A program made the position numbers and the translations under genes. From Komagataeibacter diospyri (GTDB lineage: Bacteria > Pseudomonadota > Alphaproteobacteria > Acetobacterales > Acetobacteraceae), in assembly GCF_006538165.1 (NCBI RefSeq), contig NZ_BDLU01000050.1, forward strand, positions 1 through 64,000: a DNA stretch of 64,000 nt. Direction: 5' to 3'. Below, piece by piece: positions 43,271 to 52,330 of the stretch. Position 1 is the stretch's first letter; every line of letters starts with the position of its first letter. Under the pieces are notes generated by a model. It saw nothing but the letters and a program-made list of their open reading frames with translations. It searched no databases and had not been told where the DNA came from.

Positions 43271-44458
43271 ATGCGTAATAAAGGCGATTTTCTGTTTACA
43301 TCGGAATCGGTATCCGAAGGGCATCCCGACAAGGTCGCCGACCGGATCAGTGATACCGTTCTCGATGCATTCCTGACCGCAGACGGTGAATCGCGCGTTG
43401 CGTGTGAAACGATGGTCACCACCAACCGTATCATCCTGGCGGGTGAAGTCCGTGGCCCGGCCTCTGTTACCCCCGACCTGCTGATCCAGGGTGCGCGCGA
43501 CGCGGTGAAGGACATCGGTTACGATCAGGCCGGGTTCTCCTGGCGCAATGCCGAGGTGGAATACTACCTGCACGCACAGTCTGCCGACATCGCCGTGGGC
43601 GTGGACAGCGCGGGTGAAAAGGACGAGGGCGCTGGCGACCAGGGCATCATGTTCGGCTTCGCCACGCGTGAAACCGAAAGCCTGATGCCCGCGCCGCTGT
43701 TCTACGCGCATGATATCCTCCACCGCGTGCGTGACCTGCGCAAGGCAGGTGACCCGCGTGCAGCCGCCCTGCAGCCCGACGCCAAGAGCCAGGTCACCCT
43801 GCGCTATGTTGATGGCAAGCCGGTTGGCGCCACCTCCGTCGTGATTTCCACCCAGCACGTTGAAGGGGCCAGCCAGGCCACCATCCGTGAGGAACTGGGC
43901 AGCATCGTGCGTGATGTCCTGCCGGAAGGCTGGATGCCGCCGGAAGACGAATTCTACGTCAACCCCACCGGCGTGTTCGTCATCGGTGGTCCCGATGGTG
44001 ACTGTGGCCTGACGGGGCGCAAGATCATCGTGGACACCTATGGCGGTGCGGCGCCGCATGGCGGCGGCGCGTTCTCGGGCAAGGATCCGACGAAGGTTGA
44101 CCGTTCGGCGGCCTATGCCTGCCGTTACCTGGCGAAGAACGTCGTGGCAGCCGGTCTGGCCGATCGCTGCACACTGCAGATTTCCTACGCCATCGGCGTG
44201 TCCCACCCGCTGTCGGTCTATGTCGACCTTGATGGCACGGGCAAGGACATTGATGAGGCAAAGCTGGGCCGCGTACTGCGCGAAGTCATGGACCTGTCCC
44301 CGCGCGGTATCCGCAAGCACCTGCGCCTGAACCGTCCGATTTACACCCAGACCTCCGCCTACGGTCACTTTGGCCGTACGCCGGACGCGGCGAAGGACGA
44401 TTTCACGTGGGAACAGACCGATCTGGTCGATGCCCTGCGTGGCGCGTTCAACCGCTAA
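43271..44458 (+). CDS. metK: S-adenosylmethionine synthase
   Basis: 395 aa. [20 protein letters not shown] is the ATP and metal binding signature; the acidic [19 protein letters not shown] motif (the family hexapeptide GAGDQG) and the second signature [20 protein letters not shown] then [16 protein letters not shown] follow. It makes SAM from methionine and ATP. The 147-bp leader before it (43124-43270) was examined for SAM-II/SAM-V and SAM/SAH riboswitch features and none was recognised. AGGA precedes the ATG. trmB, a SAM-using enzyme, is next. Confidence 0.98.
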   Translation: MRNKGDFLFTSESVSEGHPDKVADRISDTVLDAFLTADGESRVACETMVTTNRIILAGEVRGPASVTPDLLIQGARDAVKDIGYDQAGFSWRNAEVEYYLHAQSADIAVGVDSAGEKDEGAGDQGIMFGFATRETESLMPAPLFYAHDILHRVRDLRKAGDPRAAALQPDAKSQVTLRYVDGKPVGATSVVISTQHVEGASQATIREELGSIVRDVLPEGWMPPEDEFYVNPTGVFVIGGPDGDCGLTGRKIIVDTYGGAAPHGGGAFSGKDPTKVDRSAAYACRYLAKNVVAAGLADRCTLQISYAIGVSHPLSVYVDLDGTGKDIDEAKLGRVLREVMDLSPRGIRKHLRLNRPIYTQTSAYGHFGRTPDAAKDDFTWEQTDLVDALRGAFNR

Positions 44459-44467
44459 AAAACAGGG

Positions 44468-44547
44468 CAAGTTTTTGGGTGCCGTCTTTTTTCAAAAAGG
44501 CGGTGTTCTTTGAAGCTTTTTGAAAAAAGATTCACCAAAAACTTCCG
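44468..44547. repeat. Dispersed palindromic intergenic element, near complete
   Basis: Outer arms CAAGTTTTTGGGTG and CACCAAAAACTTCC form the ends. Inside are a GCCGTCTTTTTTCAAAAAGG hairpin ending CGGTG, and GAAGCTTTTTGAAAAAAG followed by ATTC. It begins 9 bp after the metK stop codon, as expected of a folded transcript 3' end. Confidence 0.8.
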
Positions 44548-44679
44548 TATTAAGGGGGCTTGCCATGTCTGCTTGCAAAAGCCGGTCGTGGCGGCCCCCG
44601 CCGTGTTTTCCCCGCCCCCATGGGGTTAATCATGCCGTGTGGTGTGCACCACGGCAGCAGGAGCAGGATTTTCGGGTAT

Positions 44680-45384
44680 ATGACGGCTTCCGTGGATGTA
44701 AAGGCATCTCCTGACCGGCTTTACGGACGCCAGCGCGGCCATCCGCTACGCCCGCGCCAGCAGCGGCTTCTGGACCAGACACTGCCGCGCATGCGCTTCC
44801 CCGAGGCGGCGATACCGGACCCGGCTTCAGCTTTCGGGCATGCGCCCGGACAGATCTGGCTGGAGGTGGGCTTTGGTGGCGGCGAACATTCGCTGGCCCA
44901 GCACGTGGCCCATCCGGATGTCGGCTATATCGCGTGCGAGGTCTTTGAAAACGGGCTGTGTTCCCTGCTGTCCCGCGTGGTGCCGGATGATGGGGAAGCA
45001 ACCGCCCCCGTGCCTGACATGCTGCGGATATGGGATGAGGACGCGCGTATCCTGCTGCGCGGCCTGCCCGATGCGTCGATAGACCGTCTGTTCCTGATGT
45101 TTCCCGATCCGTGGCCCAAGTCCCGTCATGCGAAGCGGCGTTTCGTTCACCCCGAAACGGTCAGGATGGCGGCGCGTATCCTGCGTCCCGGCGCGATCTG
45201 GCGCGTGGCCAGTGACGACCCGACCTATCAGACATGGGTTGAGGAAGTGATGGGCGGGCAGGATCTGTTTGATACCGCACCGCCCGCCATGGTGCGCCCC
45301 GAAGGCTGGCCGCCCACCCGTTACGAAGCCAAGGCGCTGAAGGCTGGCCGCCAGCCGTTGTACTGGACGTTTGTCCGCCGCTGA
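44680..45384 (+). CDS. trmB: tRNA (guanine-N7)-methyltransferase
   Basis: About 234 aa. WLEVGFGGGEHSLAQHVAHP is the SAM-binding motif I of TrmB; FLMFPDPWPKSRHAKRRFVH is the signature with PDPWPK; SDDPTYQTWVEEVMGGQDLF and RYEAKALKAGRQPLYWTF end the protein. It makes m7G46 in tRNA. The ATG at 44680 gives the usual length; the frame is open to 44560, overlapping the palindromic element, so the longer form is unlikely. It follows metK. Confidence 0.92.
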   Translation: MTASVDVKASPDRLYGRQRGHPLRPRQQRLLDQTLPRMRFPEAAIPDPASAFGHAPGQIWLEVGFGGGEHSLAQHVAHPDVGYIACEVFENGLCSLLSRVVPDDGEATAPVPDMLRIWDEDARILLRGLPDASIDRLFLMFPDPWPKSRHAKRRFVHPETVRMAARILRPGAIWRVASDDPTYQTWVEEVMGGQDLFDTAPPAMVRPEGWPPTRYEAKALKAGRQPLYWTFVRR

Positions 45385-45409
45385 GCAGTTATCCAGACCT
45401 CAGCCAATA

Positions 45410-45488
45410 GAAAAGTTTTGGGTGCCGCCTTTATTTAAAAGGCGGCGTTTCTTGCAGCTTTTAAAAAAGCTTCACCAGAAACTTTTCT
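45410..45488. repeat. Dispersed palindromic intergenic element, complete
   Basis: AAAAGTTTTGGGTGCCGCC begins the first hairpin GCCGCCTTTATTTAAAAGG ending CGGC; AGCTTTTAAAAAAGCT is the second; CACCAGAAACTTTT is the right end. It fills the convergent gap between trmB and the SDR gene. Confidence 0.8.
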
Positions 45489-45507
45489 TTATTTTAAAAT
45501 TTCCTGA

Positions 45508-46449
45508 TTACGACAACGACGTGCCGGTCAGTCGTTCCGCCACCTGCCACATCCGTCGTGCAATGGTCAGGTCACGCGCAGCGGCCGGAATGAAGGCTTC
45601 AGCCACATGGCCCCGCCGTTCGCCCCGGCCACCTGGCCCGTAATAGCCGCCGTCACGGGCCTCTGGTGCCATGGCGGCGAATTCTATGGGCAGCGCGCCA
45701 TGGGCTGCGGACTGCCCCATCAGGCGGAAGGCCCAGATCGCGCCAAAACGGGTCAGTCGTTCCTGCAGACCCTGTTTCGTATTCAGACGGCTGGCCGCGA
45801 TGTCGGTCATGGCCCAGCCGGGATGGGCGGCAATGGAATGCAGCGGCCAGCCATGGGTGCGGGCCTGTCGGTCCAGTTCCAGCGCCAGGATCAGGTCCGC
45901 CAGCTTGCTCTGCCGGTAGGCACGGAAGGGAGCATAGCGGCGACGGCCCTGCAGGTCATTAAACACGATCTGGCCCGTCAGGGCGGCCAGGCTTGCCACC
46001 GTGACCACGCGCCCACCCTGCGGGGTCGCGCACAGCAGCGGGCGCAGGCGTGCCGTCAGCGCGAAGGGACCAAGGAAATTGGTACCGAACTGAAGTTCGA
46101 ACCCGTCGTGCGTTTCCATGCGCCGCGGCGTGCCCATGACACCGGCATTGTTGACCAGAATGTCCAGCCTGTCGGTTTCATCCGCCAGTTCGCGTGCGAA
46201 GGTCGCGATCGAGGCAAGGCTTGCGACATCCAGCAGCCGGAACGTGACGTCAGCCCCCGGCGCATCGTGCTGCAGCCGGGTCAGGGCGGCCAGTCCCTTG
46301 TCGGCATTGCGGCCCGCAAGCATGACCCGCGCCCCGCGTGAGGCCAGGCCCAGGGCCGTCTGGTAGCCAAGGCCACCGGTAGCTCCGGTGACAAGGGCAA
46401 GGCGTCCGTCCATGCGGGGCGCCTGTCGGATGGTCCAGTGTCTTGTCAT
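45508..46449 (-). CDS. Short-chain dehydrogenase/reductase (SDR)
   Basis: 313 aa. LALVTGATGGLGYQTALGLA gives the T-G-x3-G-x-G NAD(P) motif; LVNNAGVMGTPRRME, then AYRQSKLADLILALELDRQA shows the Y-x3-K catalytic pair; HPGWAMTDIA follows. This is the protochlorophyllide/retinol-dehydrogenase-like group of SDRs, with no clear substrate. Its start overlaps the dedA stop in ATGA. It is convergent with trmB across a palindromic repeat. Confidence 0.85.
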   Translation of the reverse strand: MTRHWTIRQAPRMDGRLALVTGATGGLGYQTALGLASRGARVMLAGRNADKGLAALTRLQHDAPGADVTFRLLDVASLASIATFARELADETDRLDILVNNAGVMGTPRRMETHDGFELQFGTNFLGPFALTARLRPLLCATPQGGRVVTVASLAALTGQIVFNDLQGRRRYAPFRAYRQSKLADLILALELDRQARTHGWPLHSIAAHPGWAMTDIAASRLNTKQGLQERLTRFGAIWAFRLMGQSAAHGALPIEFAAMAPEARDGGYYGPGGRGERRGHVAEAFIPAAARDLTIARRMWQVAERLTGTSLS

Positions 46450-47114
46450 GTGTCCGCCTGTTCTCCGGATTGGTGCATTTCCTTCAGGGCTTCGGCTTCC
46501 ACCTGTGCCGTCAGGCGCGCTTCATGCCGCCGCAGGAAAATGATGGTGCATACCATCATGATTCCGCCCCCGGTTGCGACTGCTATTCCCACGGGACCGG
46601 AAATGCGCATGATCCTGTGGCCAAGGTAATAGGCGGCATAGGCATATCCACCAGCCCATATTATGCCACCGACTGCATTATATATCAGGAACCGGGACCA
46701 CGGCATGTGGCTGGCCCCGGCCAGCAGGGCCACGAATACGCGCAGGATGGCAATGAAGCGTCCCGCGCATACAATGATCCCCCCATATCGCCGGAACAGG
46801 AAACGCCCGGTCTGGAGGCGTCGTGTCGTAAGCCCCACCTTCGCCCCATGGCGTTCCAGCAGCGGGTAGCCAAGCCCGCGCCCGATCAGGTAGCCAAGGT
46901 TGTCGCCCGTAATCGCGCCAATGATGGCGGCCGTCGCCACCCATGCAATATCCAGCCGGTGGGTGGTGGCGCAGTAGATTGCAGCCGAAATGACAAGGGT
47001 TTCAGCCGGAAGGGGAATGCCCATGCTTTCCAGCATGACAATAACGCCAATCACGCCATAGCCGTAATGCTGGAAAAGATGTTCGAGATGCTGAAGCAGC
47101 GGACTACCTGTCAC
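46446..47114 (-). CDS. DedA family membrane protein
   Basis: About 222 aa from a GTG at 47114. LQHLEHLFQHYGYGVIGVIVM, LESMGIPLPAETLVISAAIY are the DedA (SNARE-associated) opening, VATAAIIGAITGDNLGYLIG and RFLFRRYGGIIVCAGRFIAI with FLALLAGASHMPW/RFLIYNAVGGIIWAGG follow. DedA proteins flip or scramble phospholipids such as undecaprenyl phosphate in some bacteria. The start is uncertain: ATG at 47213 would overlap the S9 gene's start and has weak support. The AT-rich bases 47115-47165 look intergenic. Stop overlaps the SDR gene. Confidence 0.8.
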   Translation of the reverse strand: MTGSPLLQHLEHLFQHYGYGVIGVIVMLESMGIPLPAETLVISAAIYCATTHRLDIAWVATAAIIGAITGDNLGYLIGRGLGYPLLERHGAKVGLTTRRLQTGRFLFRRYGGIIVCAGRFIAILRVFVALLAGASHMPWSRFLIYNAVGGIIWAGGYAYAAYYLGHRIMRISGPVGIAVATGGGIMMVCTIIFLRRHEARLTAQVEAEALKEMHQSGEQADT

Positions 47115-47211
47115 AAATGAAAAGAGTATGTAGATTACGGATAACAGAACGTAAAACGCGGTGTGTGCAATTCCGATACCATTGGCACGCACAAATGGCA
47201 GGAGCAAGAAC

Positions 47212-49209
47212 ATGACCCAGTCCGGCACCAGCGGCACGACGGATACCGGAACACGTCCTTATGGTACATGGCCCTCGCCCGTCAGTGCAGCACTTGTGGC
47301 GGGAAAGACGGTTTCCCTGTCGGATGTGCGGGTGGACGGGCGTGACATTTACTGGATCGAGGGCCGCCCGGCCGAGGGTGGGCGGCGCGTGCTGGTTCGT
47401 GCCCGTGCGGGGCAGGTGGCTGATGTGACCCCTGCCCCGTTTGATGTCGGCACGCGGGTGCATGAATATGGCGGTGGTGCTTATGCGGTATGTCAGGGTG
47501 TCATTGCGTTCAGCAACCGCCGCGACGGCAGCCTGTGGCTGGTGGAAGGGGGGAAACCCCGCTGTCTCTCGACCGGGGCGGGGCTGTGGTATGCCGACCT
47601 GACATTCAGCCCCGATGGTCGTTTCCTGTTCTGTGTGCGTGAAGACCACCGCCCGGAAGACGAGGAACCCGCCGCCGCCATCGTGGTGCTGGACTGCGCC
47701 ATTACGGTAGACCCGGCGTTCAATGGTGGCACGCCGCTGGTCATGGGGCCGGATTTTCTGTCATCTCCCCGTCCTTCGCCCGATGGACGGTATATGGCAT
47801 GGATCGAATGGGACCATCCGGCCATGCCGTGGGACGCCACCCGGCTGCGTGTCGCGACCCTGCTGCAGGAAGGGGACGATCCGCCGCGCCTTGCCGCGCC
47901 ATGGAGTGCCGCGGGCGATGACGGGCAGGCGGAATCGGTCATCGAACCGTGCTGGGACGCGGCGGGGCGGCTGCTGGCGCTGTCCGATCGCAGCGGGTGG
48001 TGGAATCTCTACCGGTTTGATACGACGTCCTCCTCTCCCGTGGCGCTGGCGCCCATGAAAGCTGAAATCGGTCAGCCGCACTGGGTATTCGGCCTGCGCA
48101 GTTACGTACCGCTGGCGGATGGCAGCATTCTGGCCATGGTCATCAACGACGGTGATACCCGTATGGTTTCCATCCATGATGGTGTGGTGACCCCGCTGGA
48201 CCTTGGCCATCCCTCCGGCTGTCCCGTTCCGGTGGAAGGGGACGGGTTTGCATGGCTGGATGCGCCGCCAGATAACGCGGCGGCCGTAGTGCGTGGCCAG
48301 CCGGGACAGCCGCCGCAGGTCCTGCGGCGGGCGACGGAACTGCCACTGTCGGCGGATGATATCGCCCGCCCTGCCCCGATCCACTTTCCCCTGCCCGGTG
48401 GTGAGGGCACGGGACACGCCTTTTTCTATGCGCCCGCCAGCGCCCGTTATCGTGGGCCGGAGGGGGAAAAGCCGCCGCTGGTCGTCGTTGCCCATGGTGG
48501 TCCCACGGGGCGGGCCAATCCGGCCTTTTCATTCAAGGTGCAGTGGTGGACCAGCCGGGGCTTTGCCGTGGTCGATGTCAATTATGGTGGCTCAACCGGT
48601 TTTGGCCGCGCCTACCGGCAGCGGCTGGAACGGCAGTGGGGCGTGGTGGATGTGGATGACTGCATCGCCGCCTGCCAGTATCTCGTCACGACCGGACAGG
48701 TTGACCCCGCCCGCATTGTCATACGGGGCAGCAGCGCGGGCGGCCTGACCGTGCTGCTGGCGCTGGCGCGCTCCCGCCTGTTCGCGGCGGGTACCAGCCT
48801 GTATGGCGTGACCGACCTGCGCGCGCTGGCGCAGGATACGCACAAGTTTGAATCGCGTTATCTGGATACGCTGGTAGGTCCCTACCCTGCGGATGAAACG
48901 ACCTATCTGGCCCGTTCCCCCATAACCCAGGTGGCGAACATCAGGGTGCCGGTCCTGTTCCTGCAGGGACTTGATGACCGGGTCGTGCCACCTGCGCAGG
49001 CGGAGTCCATGGTCGCGGCGCTGCGTGGACGCGGGGTAACCTGCGCGCTGTACGAATTTGAAGGTGAAGGGCACGGCTTCCGGCAGGAAACGACCATACG
49101 CAGGGCATGGGAACTGGAACTGGCGTTTTACCAGCAGGTGCTGGCCTTGCCTGCCTCCCCTGCCCTGCATGTGAACCTGACTGCCCAGCAATCCGAAAAA
49201 GTCGTTTGA
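47212..49209 (+). CDS. S9 family (prolyl oligopeptidase-like) serine peptidase
   Basis: 665 aa. An N-terminal beta-propeller (YGTWPSPVSAALVAGKTVSL to about residue 400) is followed by an alpha/beta-hydrolase domain. The Ser is in IRGSSAGGLTVLLAL (G-x-S-x-G), LQGLDDRVVPPAQAESM carries the Asp, and EGEGHGFRQE the His. S9C-type dipeptidyl/acylaminoacyl peptidases have this layout. No signal peptide is seen, so it is likely cytoplasmic. GGAG 7 nt before the ATG at 47212 supports this start over a GTG at 47161. It is divergent from dedA; terminator and a repeat fragment follow. Confidence 0.9.
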   Translation: MTQSGTSGTTDTGTRPYGTWPSPVSAALVAGKTVSLSDVRVDGRDIYWIEGRPAEGGRRVLVRARAGQVADVTPAPFDVGTRVHEYGGGAYAVCQGVIAFSNRRDGSLWLVEGGKPRCLSTGAGLWYADLTFSPDGRFLFCVREDHRPEDEEPAAAIVVLDCAITVDPAFNGGTPLVMGPDFLSSPRPSPDGRYMAWIEWDHPAMPWDATRLRVATLLQEGDDPPRLAAPWSAAGDDGQAESVIEPCWDAAGRLLALSDRSGWWNLYRFDTTSSSPVALAPMKAEIGQPHWVFGLRSYVPLADGSILAMVINDGDTRMVSIHDGVVTPLDLGHPSGCPVPVEGDGFAWLDAPPDNAAAVVRGQPGQPPQVLRRATELPLSADDIARPAPIHFPLPGGEGTGHAFFYAPASARYRGPEGEKPPLVVVAHGGPTGRANPAFSFKVQWWTSRGFAVVDVNYGGSTGFGRAYRQRLERQWGVVDVDDCIAACQYLVTTGQVDPARIVIRGSSAGGLTVLLALARSRLFAAGTSLYGVTDLRALAQDTHKFESRYLDTLVGPYPADETTYLARSPITQVANIRVPVLFLQGLDDRVVPPAQAESMVAALRGRGVTCALYEFEGEGHGFRQETTIRRAWELELAFYQQVLALPASPALHVNLTAQQSEKVV

Positions 49210-49211
49210 GC

Positions 49212-49237
49212 CGTAAAAAGCTTCACCAGAAACTTGT
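49212..49237. repeat. Fragment of the dispersed palindromic element
   Basis: GTAAAAAGCTTCACCAGAAA then CTTG is the right-hand end of the family, placed right after the S9 peptidase stop codon. Confidence 0.5.
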
Positions 49238-49253
49238 ATTATTGCCTGAATGC

Positions 49254-49289
49254 AAAACGGGCGTTCCCTGATCGGAACGCCCGTTTTTT
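49254..49289. terminator. Bidirectional terminator between the S9 peptidase and the sugar porter
   Basis: ACGGGCGTTCC pairs with GGAACGCCCGT around a 6-nt loop, flanked by AAAA on the left and TTTTTT on the right. It can end both the plus-strand peptidase gene and the minus-strand porter gene. Confidence 0.9.
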
Positions 49290-49322
49290 ACTGGTGCCGA
49301 CTGTATGCCGTGTTGTCGGCTA

Positions 49323-50804
49323 TTATTCTTCTTCCTCGACAATGCCGGTGTTGCCGCGTGTCGGGCGGAAGCGGCCTTCACGCAGGGCTTCCTCGATATC
49401 TTCCAGCGAGGCGCCACGTGTTTCAGGCACCATGAAATACACGAACAGGACCGACAGCAGGTTGACGCCTGCATAGAACCACATCGTGCCCCCCAGCGTG
49501 ATCTTGGTGACCAGTGTCAGCGCCGTGCTGGTCACCAGCAGGTCACTGCCCCACAGCATGGCCGAATGCAGGCTGGTGGCGTTGCCGCGCATGGAAAGCG
49601 GGAACATCTCCGCCCCCAGCAGCCAGCCCACGACCTGGATGCCACCGGCGTTGAACACCATGAACAGCAGCATGAAAACAATGATCAGCCAGCTACCCAT
49701 GCTGCCCGGCTGCGGGTGCAGCAGGAACATGATGCCAAGCCCGATCAGGCTGACCACACTGCCCGGCCCCATGACCAGCACCAGCCTGCGGCGGCCGATG
49801 CGGTCGACAATGTTCGATCCCAGCACGGTCATGACCAGATAGATGATCGAAATGCCAATGCTGGCCATCAACGCGGATGAACTGCCAAATCCCGCATCCG
49901 ACAGGAAGGTCGGCGCATAGTAGATCATCATTTCCAGACCACCCGCCTGCGTGAAGAAGGCCACGCCAAGTGCGGCGACAAGGGCCGGACGCACCCAAGG
50001 CTGGCGCAGGCCGCGCCAGCCAATGTCGCGCGGGTCGGTTTCCTCGTTCGCATTGGCGTGGATACGGCGCATTTCGCGCCGGATGTCACGTTCGGAGGTG
50101 CGGATGCGCTGCAACTGTTCCAGCGCGGAATCCAGGCTTTCATGTTCCGCCGCCCAGCGCGGGCTTTTGGGCAGGAAGAACATGGAAATGAACACGACGG
50201 CAGCAGGTATGGCGGCAATCGCCACCATTGGTCGCCAGCCCCATGCATCACGCGCGGCAAAGCCGATGATGTTGGCGGCAAAGATGCCGATGCCGATGGC
50301 GATGTTGAACATCGTGACCATGTGCCCGCGCTTGTGCGCTGGCGCCAGTTCCGAGATGTACATGGGCACCACCTGCGTGGACCCGCCAACCGCCAGCCCC
50401 AGGAACACACGCGAAATGATCAGCATGTAAACATCTGGCGAAAAGGCGCAGGCCAGCGCACCCAGAACGAAAATGGCCGTGACGATCATGATGGACTTGC
50501 GGCGTCCATAATGTTCGGACATCCACCCGGTCAGCAGCGAACCCATCACGGCGCCCGCCAGAATGGCGGAGGCCACCATCTCCTGATAGAAACTGCTGAG
50601 GTGGAAATCACGCGTAATCAGCAGCAGCGCGCCCGAGACGATCCCGGTATCGTAACCATAGAGGCCGCCACAGATTGCGGCCACGATGGCTGCGAGCCAT
50701 AAGGTCTTGCGTGCGTTGGGGGAAATCTCGATCTGGGACATGTCGGGCAACGGTTCCGTTGCCTGTGGCGTGGGGTGTTGCGCTGGTGGGGTCTGGTTAT
50801 TCAT
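49323..50804 (-). CDS. MFS sugar porter family transporter
   Basis: 493 aa, twelve membrane helices. GYDTGIVSGALLLITRDFHL, SEHYGRRKSIMIVTA (G-R-R/K loop), FLPKSPRWAAEHES (PESPRW motif), LGSNIVDRIGRRRLVLVMGP and VPETRGASLEDIEEALREGR (PETKG) are all sugar-porter marks. Substrates of relatives include xylose, arabinose, galactose or glucose, imported with protons; the substrate cannot be told. A cytoplasmic N-terminal tail (NNQTPPAQHPTPQATEPLPD) is unusual in length. Another family member is at 55433. Confidence 0.88.
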   Translation of the reverse strand: MNNQTPPAQHPTPQATEPLPDMSQIEISPNARKTLWLAAIVAAICGGLYGYDTGIVSGALLLITRDFHLSSFYQEMVASAILAGAVMGSLLTGWMSEHYGRRKSIMIVTAIFVLGALACAFSPDVYMLIISRVFLGLAVGGSTQVVPMYISELAPAHKRGHMVTMFNIAIGIGIFAANIIGFAARDAWGWRPMVAIAAIPAAVVFISMFFLPKSPRWAAEHESLDSALEQLQRIRTSERDIRREMRRIHANANEETDPRDIGWRGLRQPWVRPALVAALGVAFFTQAGGLEMMIYYAPTFLSDAGFGSSSALMASIGISIIYLVMTVLGSNIVDRIGRRRLVLVMGPGSVVSLIGLGIMFLLHPQPGSMGSWLIIVFMLLFMVFNAGGIQVVGWLLGAEMFPLSMRGNATSLHSAMLWGSDLLVTSTALTLVTKITLGGTMWFYAGVNLLSVLFVYFMVPETRGASLEDIEEALREGRFRPTRGNTGIVEEEE

Positions 50805-50868
50805 GCGGATGCCTGTTCCTTCCTTCTTCTTATAATTCGTTCGTCGTGGCCGGGTTCCCGGAACGGCA

Positions 50869-52299
50869 TCAACCGTCCCGGGTGCGGTGGGCCTGCAGGG
50901 CCGCTTTCATGCTGGCGACCTGACGCATTGCATCATGCAGGCGGGACCAGTCATCGGTCGCCGCGATGGGCTGCCAGACGGCTTCCACCGTTTCGACAGA
51001 CATCACGCACGGGGTTCCATTGTGGAAATACGGCTGTGACAGGTCGATGCCCCGTACCGGTTCATGTTGCATGATCCGGTCGTGCAGGGGACGGAAACCG
51101 TCCTGCGTATAAAAGTCTCCACGCGGTCCTGTTGTTGCACGTTTCTGGCTCTGTTCGCCACCATACCAGTCAAAAAACGGAAATTCAAATCCAATCTGGC
51201 TTTCATCCATGAAAGAAAAAAGACATTCGCGCAGATCAGTAGATGATTTTCTTGAAATCTCCTTCAGTCCAAGTCGATTAAGCACTGAAATATCAAGAAA
51301 GCGTTCATATCGTTCCCAGAAGTCATCAAAAATACTTTGTATTTTCTCAAGTGTGGAAAGGGAAATCAGGCACTCCCCCAGCCGGGCCACGTTCCACATC
51401 ATCGCCTCGGGCTGACGGCCATAAGCATACAGGCCGGAATGATCGAAATAGGCGGCGGTGAAGGTCGGATTGAACGTGGGCGCGAACCGCCATGGCCCGT
51501 AATCGAAACTTTCGCCAGTAATGTTGATGTTATCGGTGTTGAGCACGCCATGCACGAAGCCTGCGGTCATCCACTGCGCGGTCATTTCGGCAATGCGGGT
51601 CGTGGCGGCGTCATACAGGGCCGCGGCGGGATCGGCGGTGCCGGTCAGGTCCGGGTAATAGGTTTCGATCACATATTCCGTCAGCCGGTTCAGGCTTGCG
51701 CGGTCTTCATTGGCGACAAGGCGCTGGAACGTGCCGATGCGGATGTGGGAATGGCTCAGGCGGGACAGGACACATGACCGCGTGGGGGACGGTTCATCCC
51801 CACGGTGCAGGTTTTCGCCCGTTTCCACCACGCTCAGCGTGCGTGAGGTGCGCACACCTGCCGCATCCAGCCGTTCACTGGCCAGGATTTCGCGCAGGCC
51901 CCCCTTCAGCGTCAGGCGGCCATCGCCGCCGCGTGACCATGGCGTGGTGCCACTGCCCTTGGTGCCGATATCCAGCACGCGCTGGTCCACGCTGTCTTCA
52001 AGCTGTGCGAACAGGAAGCCCCGGCCATCGCCAAGGTCGGGATTGTACGCCCGGAACTGGTGGCCGTGATAGCGCAGGGCCAGTGGCTGTGACAGCGACC
52101 CGGGCAGGGGGTCGAAATACCCGAAATGGCGCACCCATTCGGTGTCAGTGAGCGTGTCCAGTCCTATGCGGGGGGACACGTCATCATTGCGGTAGCGCAG
52201 GACGTGGGCGGGGAAGGTGGCGGCCTGCACCACGTCATAGAATTCATCCCCCAGTCGGCTGTGATGGGTAAGGGGCATGTAACGGTCGGAAAATGGCAT
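50869..52299 (-). CDS. selO: Protein adenylyltransferase SelO (YdiU)
   Basis: 476 aa. LDIGTKGSGTTPWSRGGDGR, LTLKGGLREILASERLDAAG, and NINITGESFDYGPWRFAPTF hold the pseudokinase core that transfers AMP to proteins. No internal TGA codon reading as selenocysteine is needed. A segment of 180 bp at 51181-51360 is only 36 percent GC, encoding SLSTLEKIQSIFDDFWERYE and LGLKEISRKSSTDLRECLFS, unlike the rest of the gene (see findings). Both neighbours are independent. The start at 52299 or at 52278 (MPLTHHSR) is possible. Confidence 0.93.
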   Translation of the reverse strand: MPFSDRYMPLTHHSRLGDEFYDVVQAATFPAHVLRYRNDDVSPRIGLDTLTDTEWVRHFGYFDPLPGSLSQPLALRYHGHQFRAYNPDLGDGRGFLFAQLEDSVDQRVLDIGTKGSGTTPWSRGGDGRLTLKGGLREILASERLDAAGVRTSRTLSVVETGENLHRGDEPSPTRSCVLSRLSHSHIRIGTFQRLVANEDRASLNRLTEYVIETYYPDLTGTADPAAALYDAATTRIAEMTAQWMTAGFVHGVLNTDNINITGESFDYGPWRFAPTFNPTFTAAYFDHSGLYAYGRQPEAMMWNVARLGECLISLSTLEKIQSIFDDFWERYERFLDISVLNRLGLKEISRKSSTDLRECLFSFMDESQIGFEFPFFDWYGGEQSQKRATTGPRGDFYTQDGFRPLHDRIMQHEPVRGIDLSQPYFHNGTPCVMSVETVEAVWQPIAATDDWSRLHDAMRQVASMKAALQAHRTRDG

Positions 52300-52330
52300 T
52301 TCTATATACTTTATGTGTGATAATAAATTA

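Noticed and set aside
43196..44470. 424-codon minus-strand frame over metK
   Set aside because: Shadow of metK with no recognised motif.
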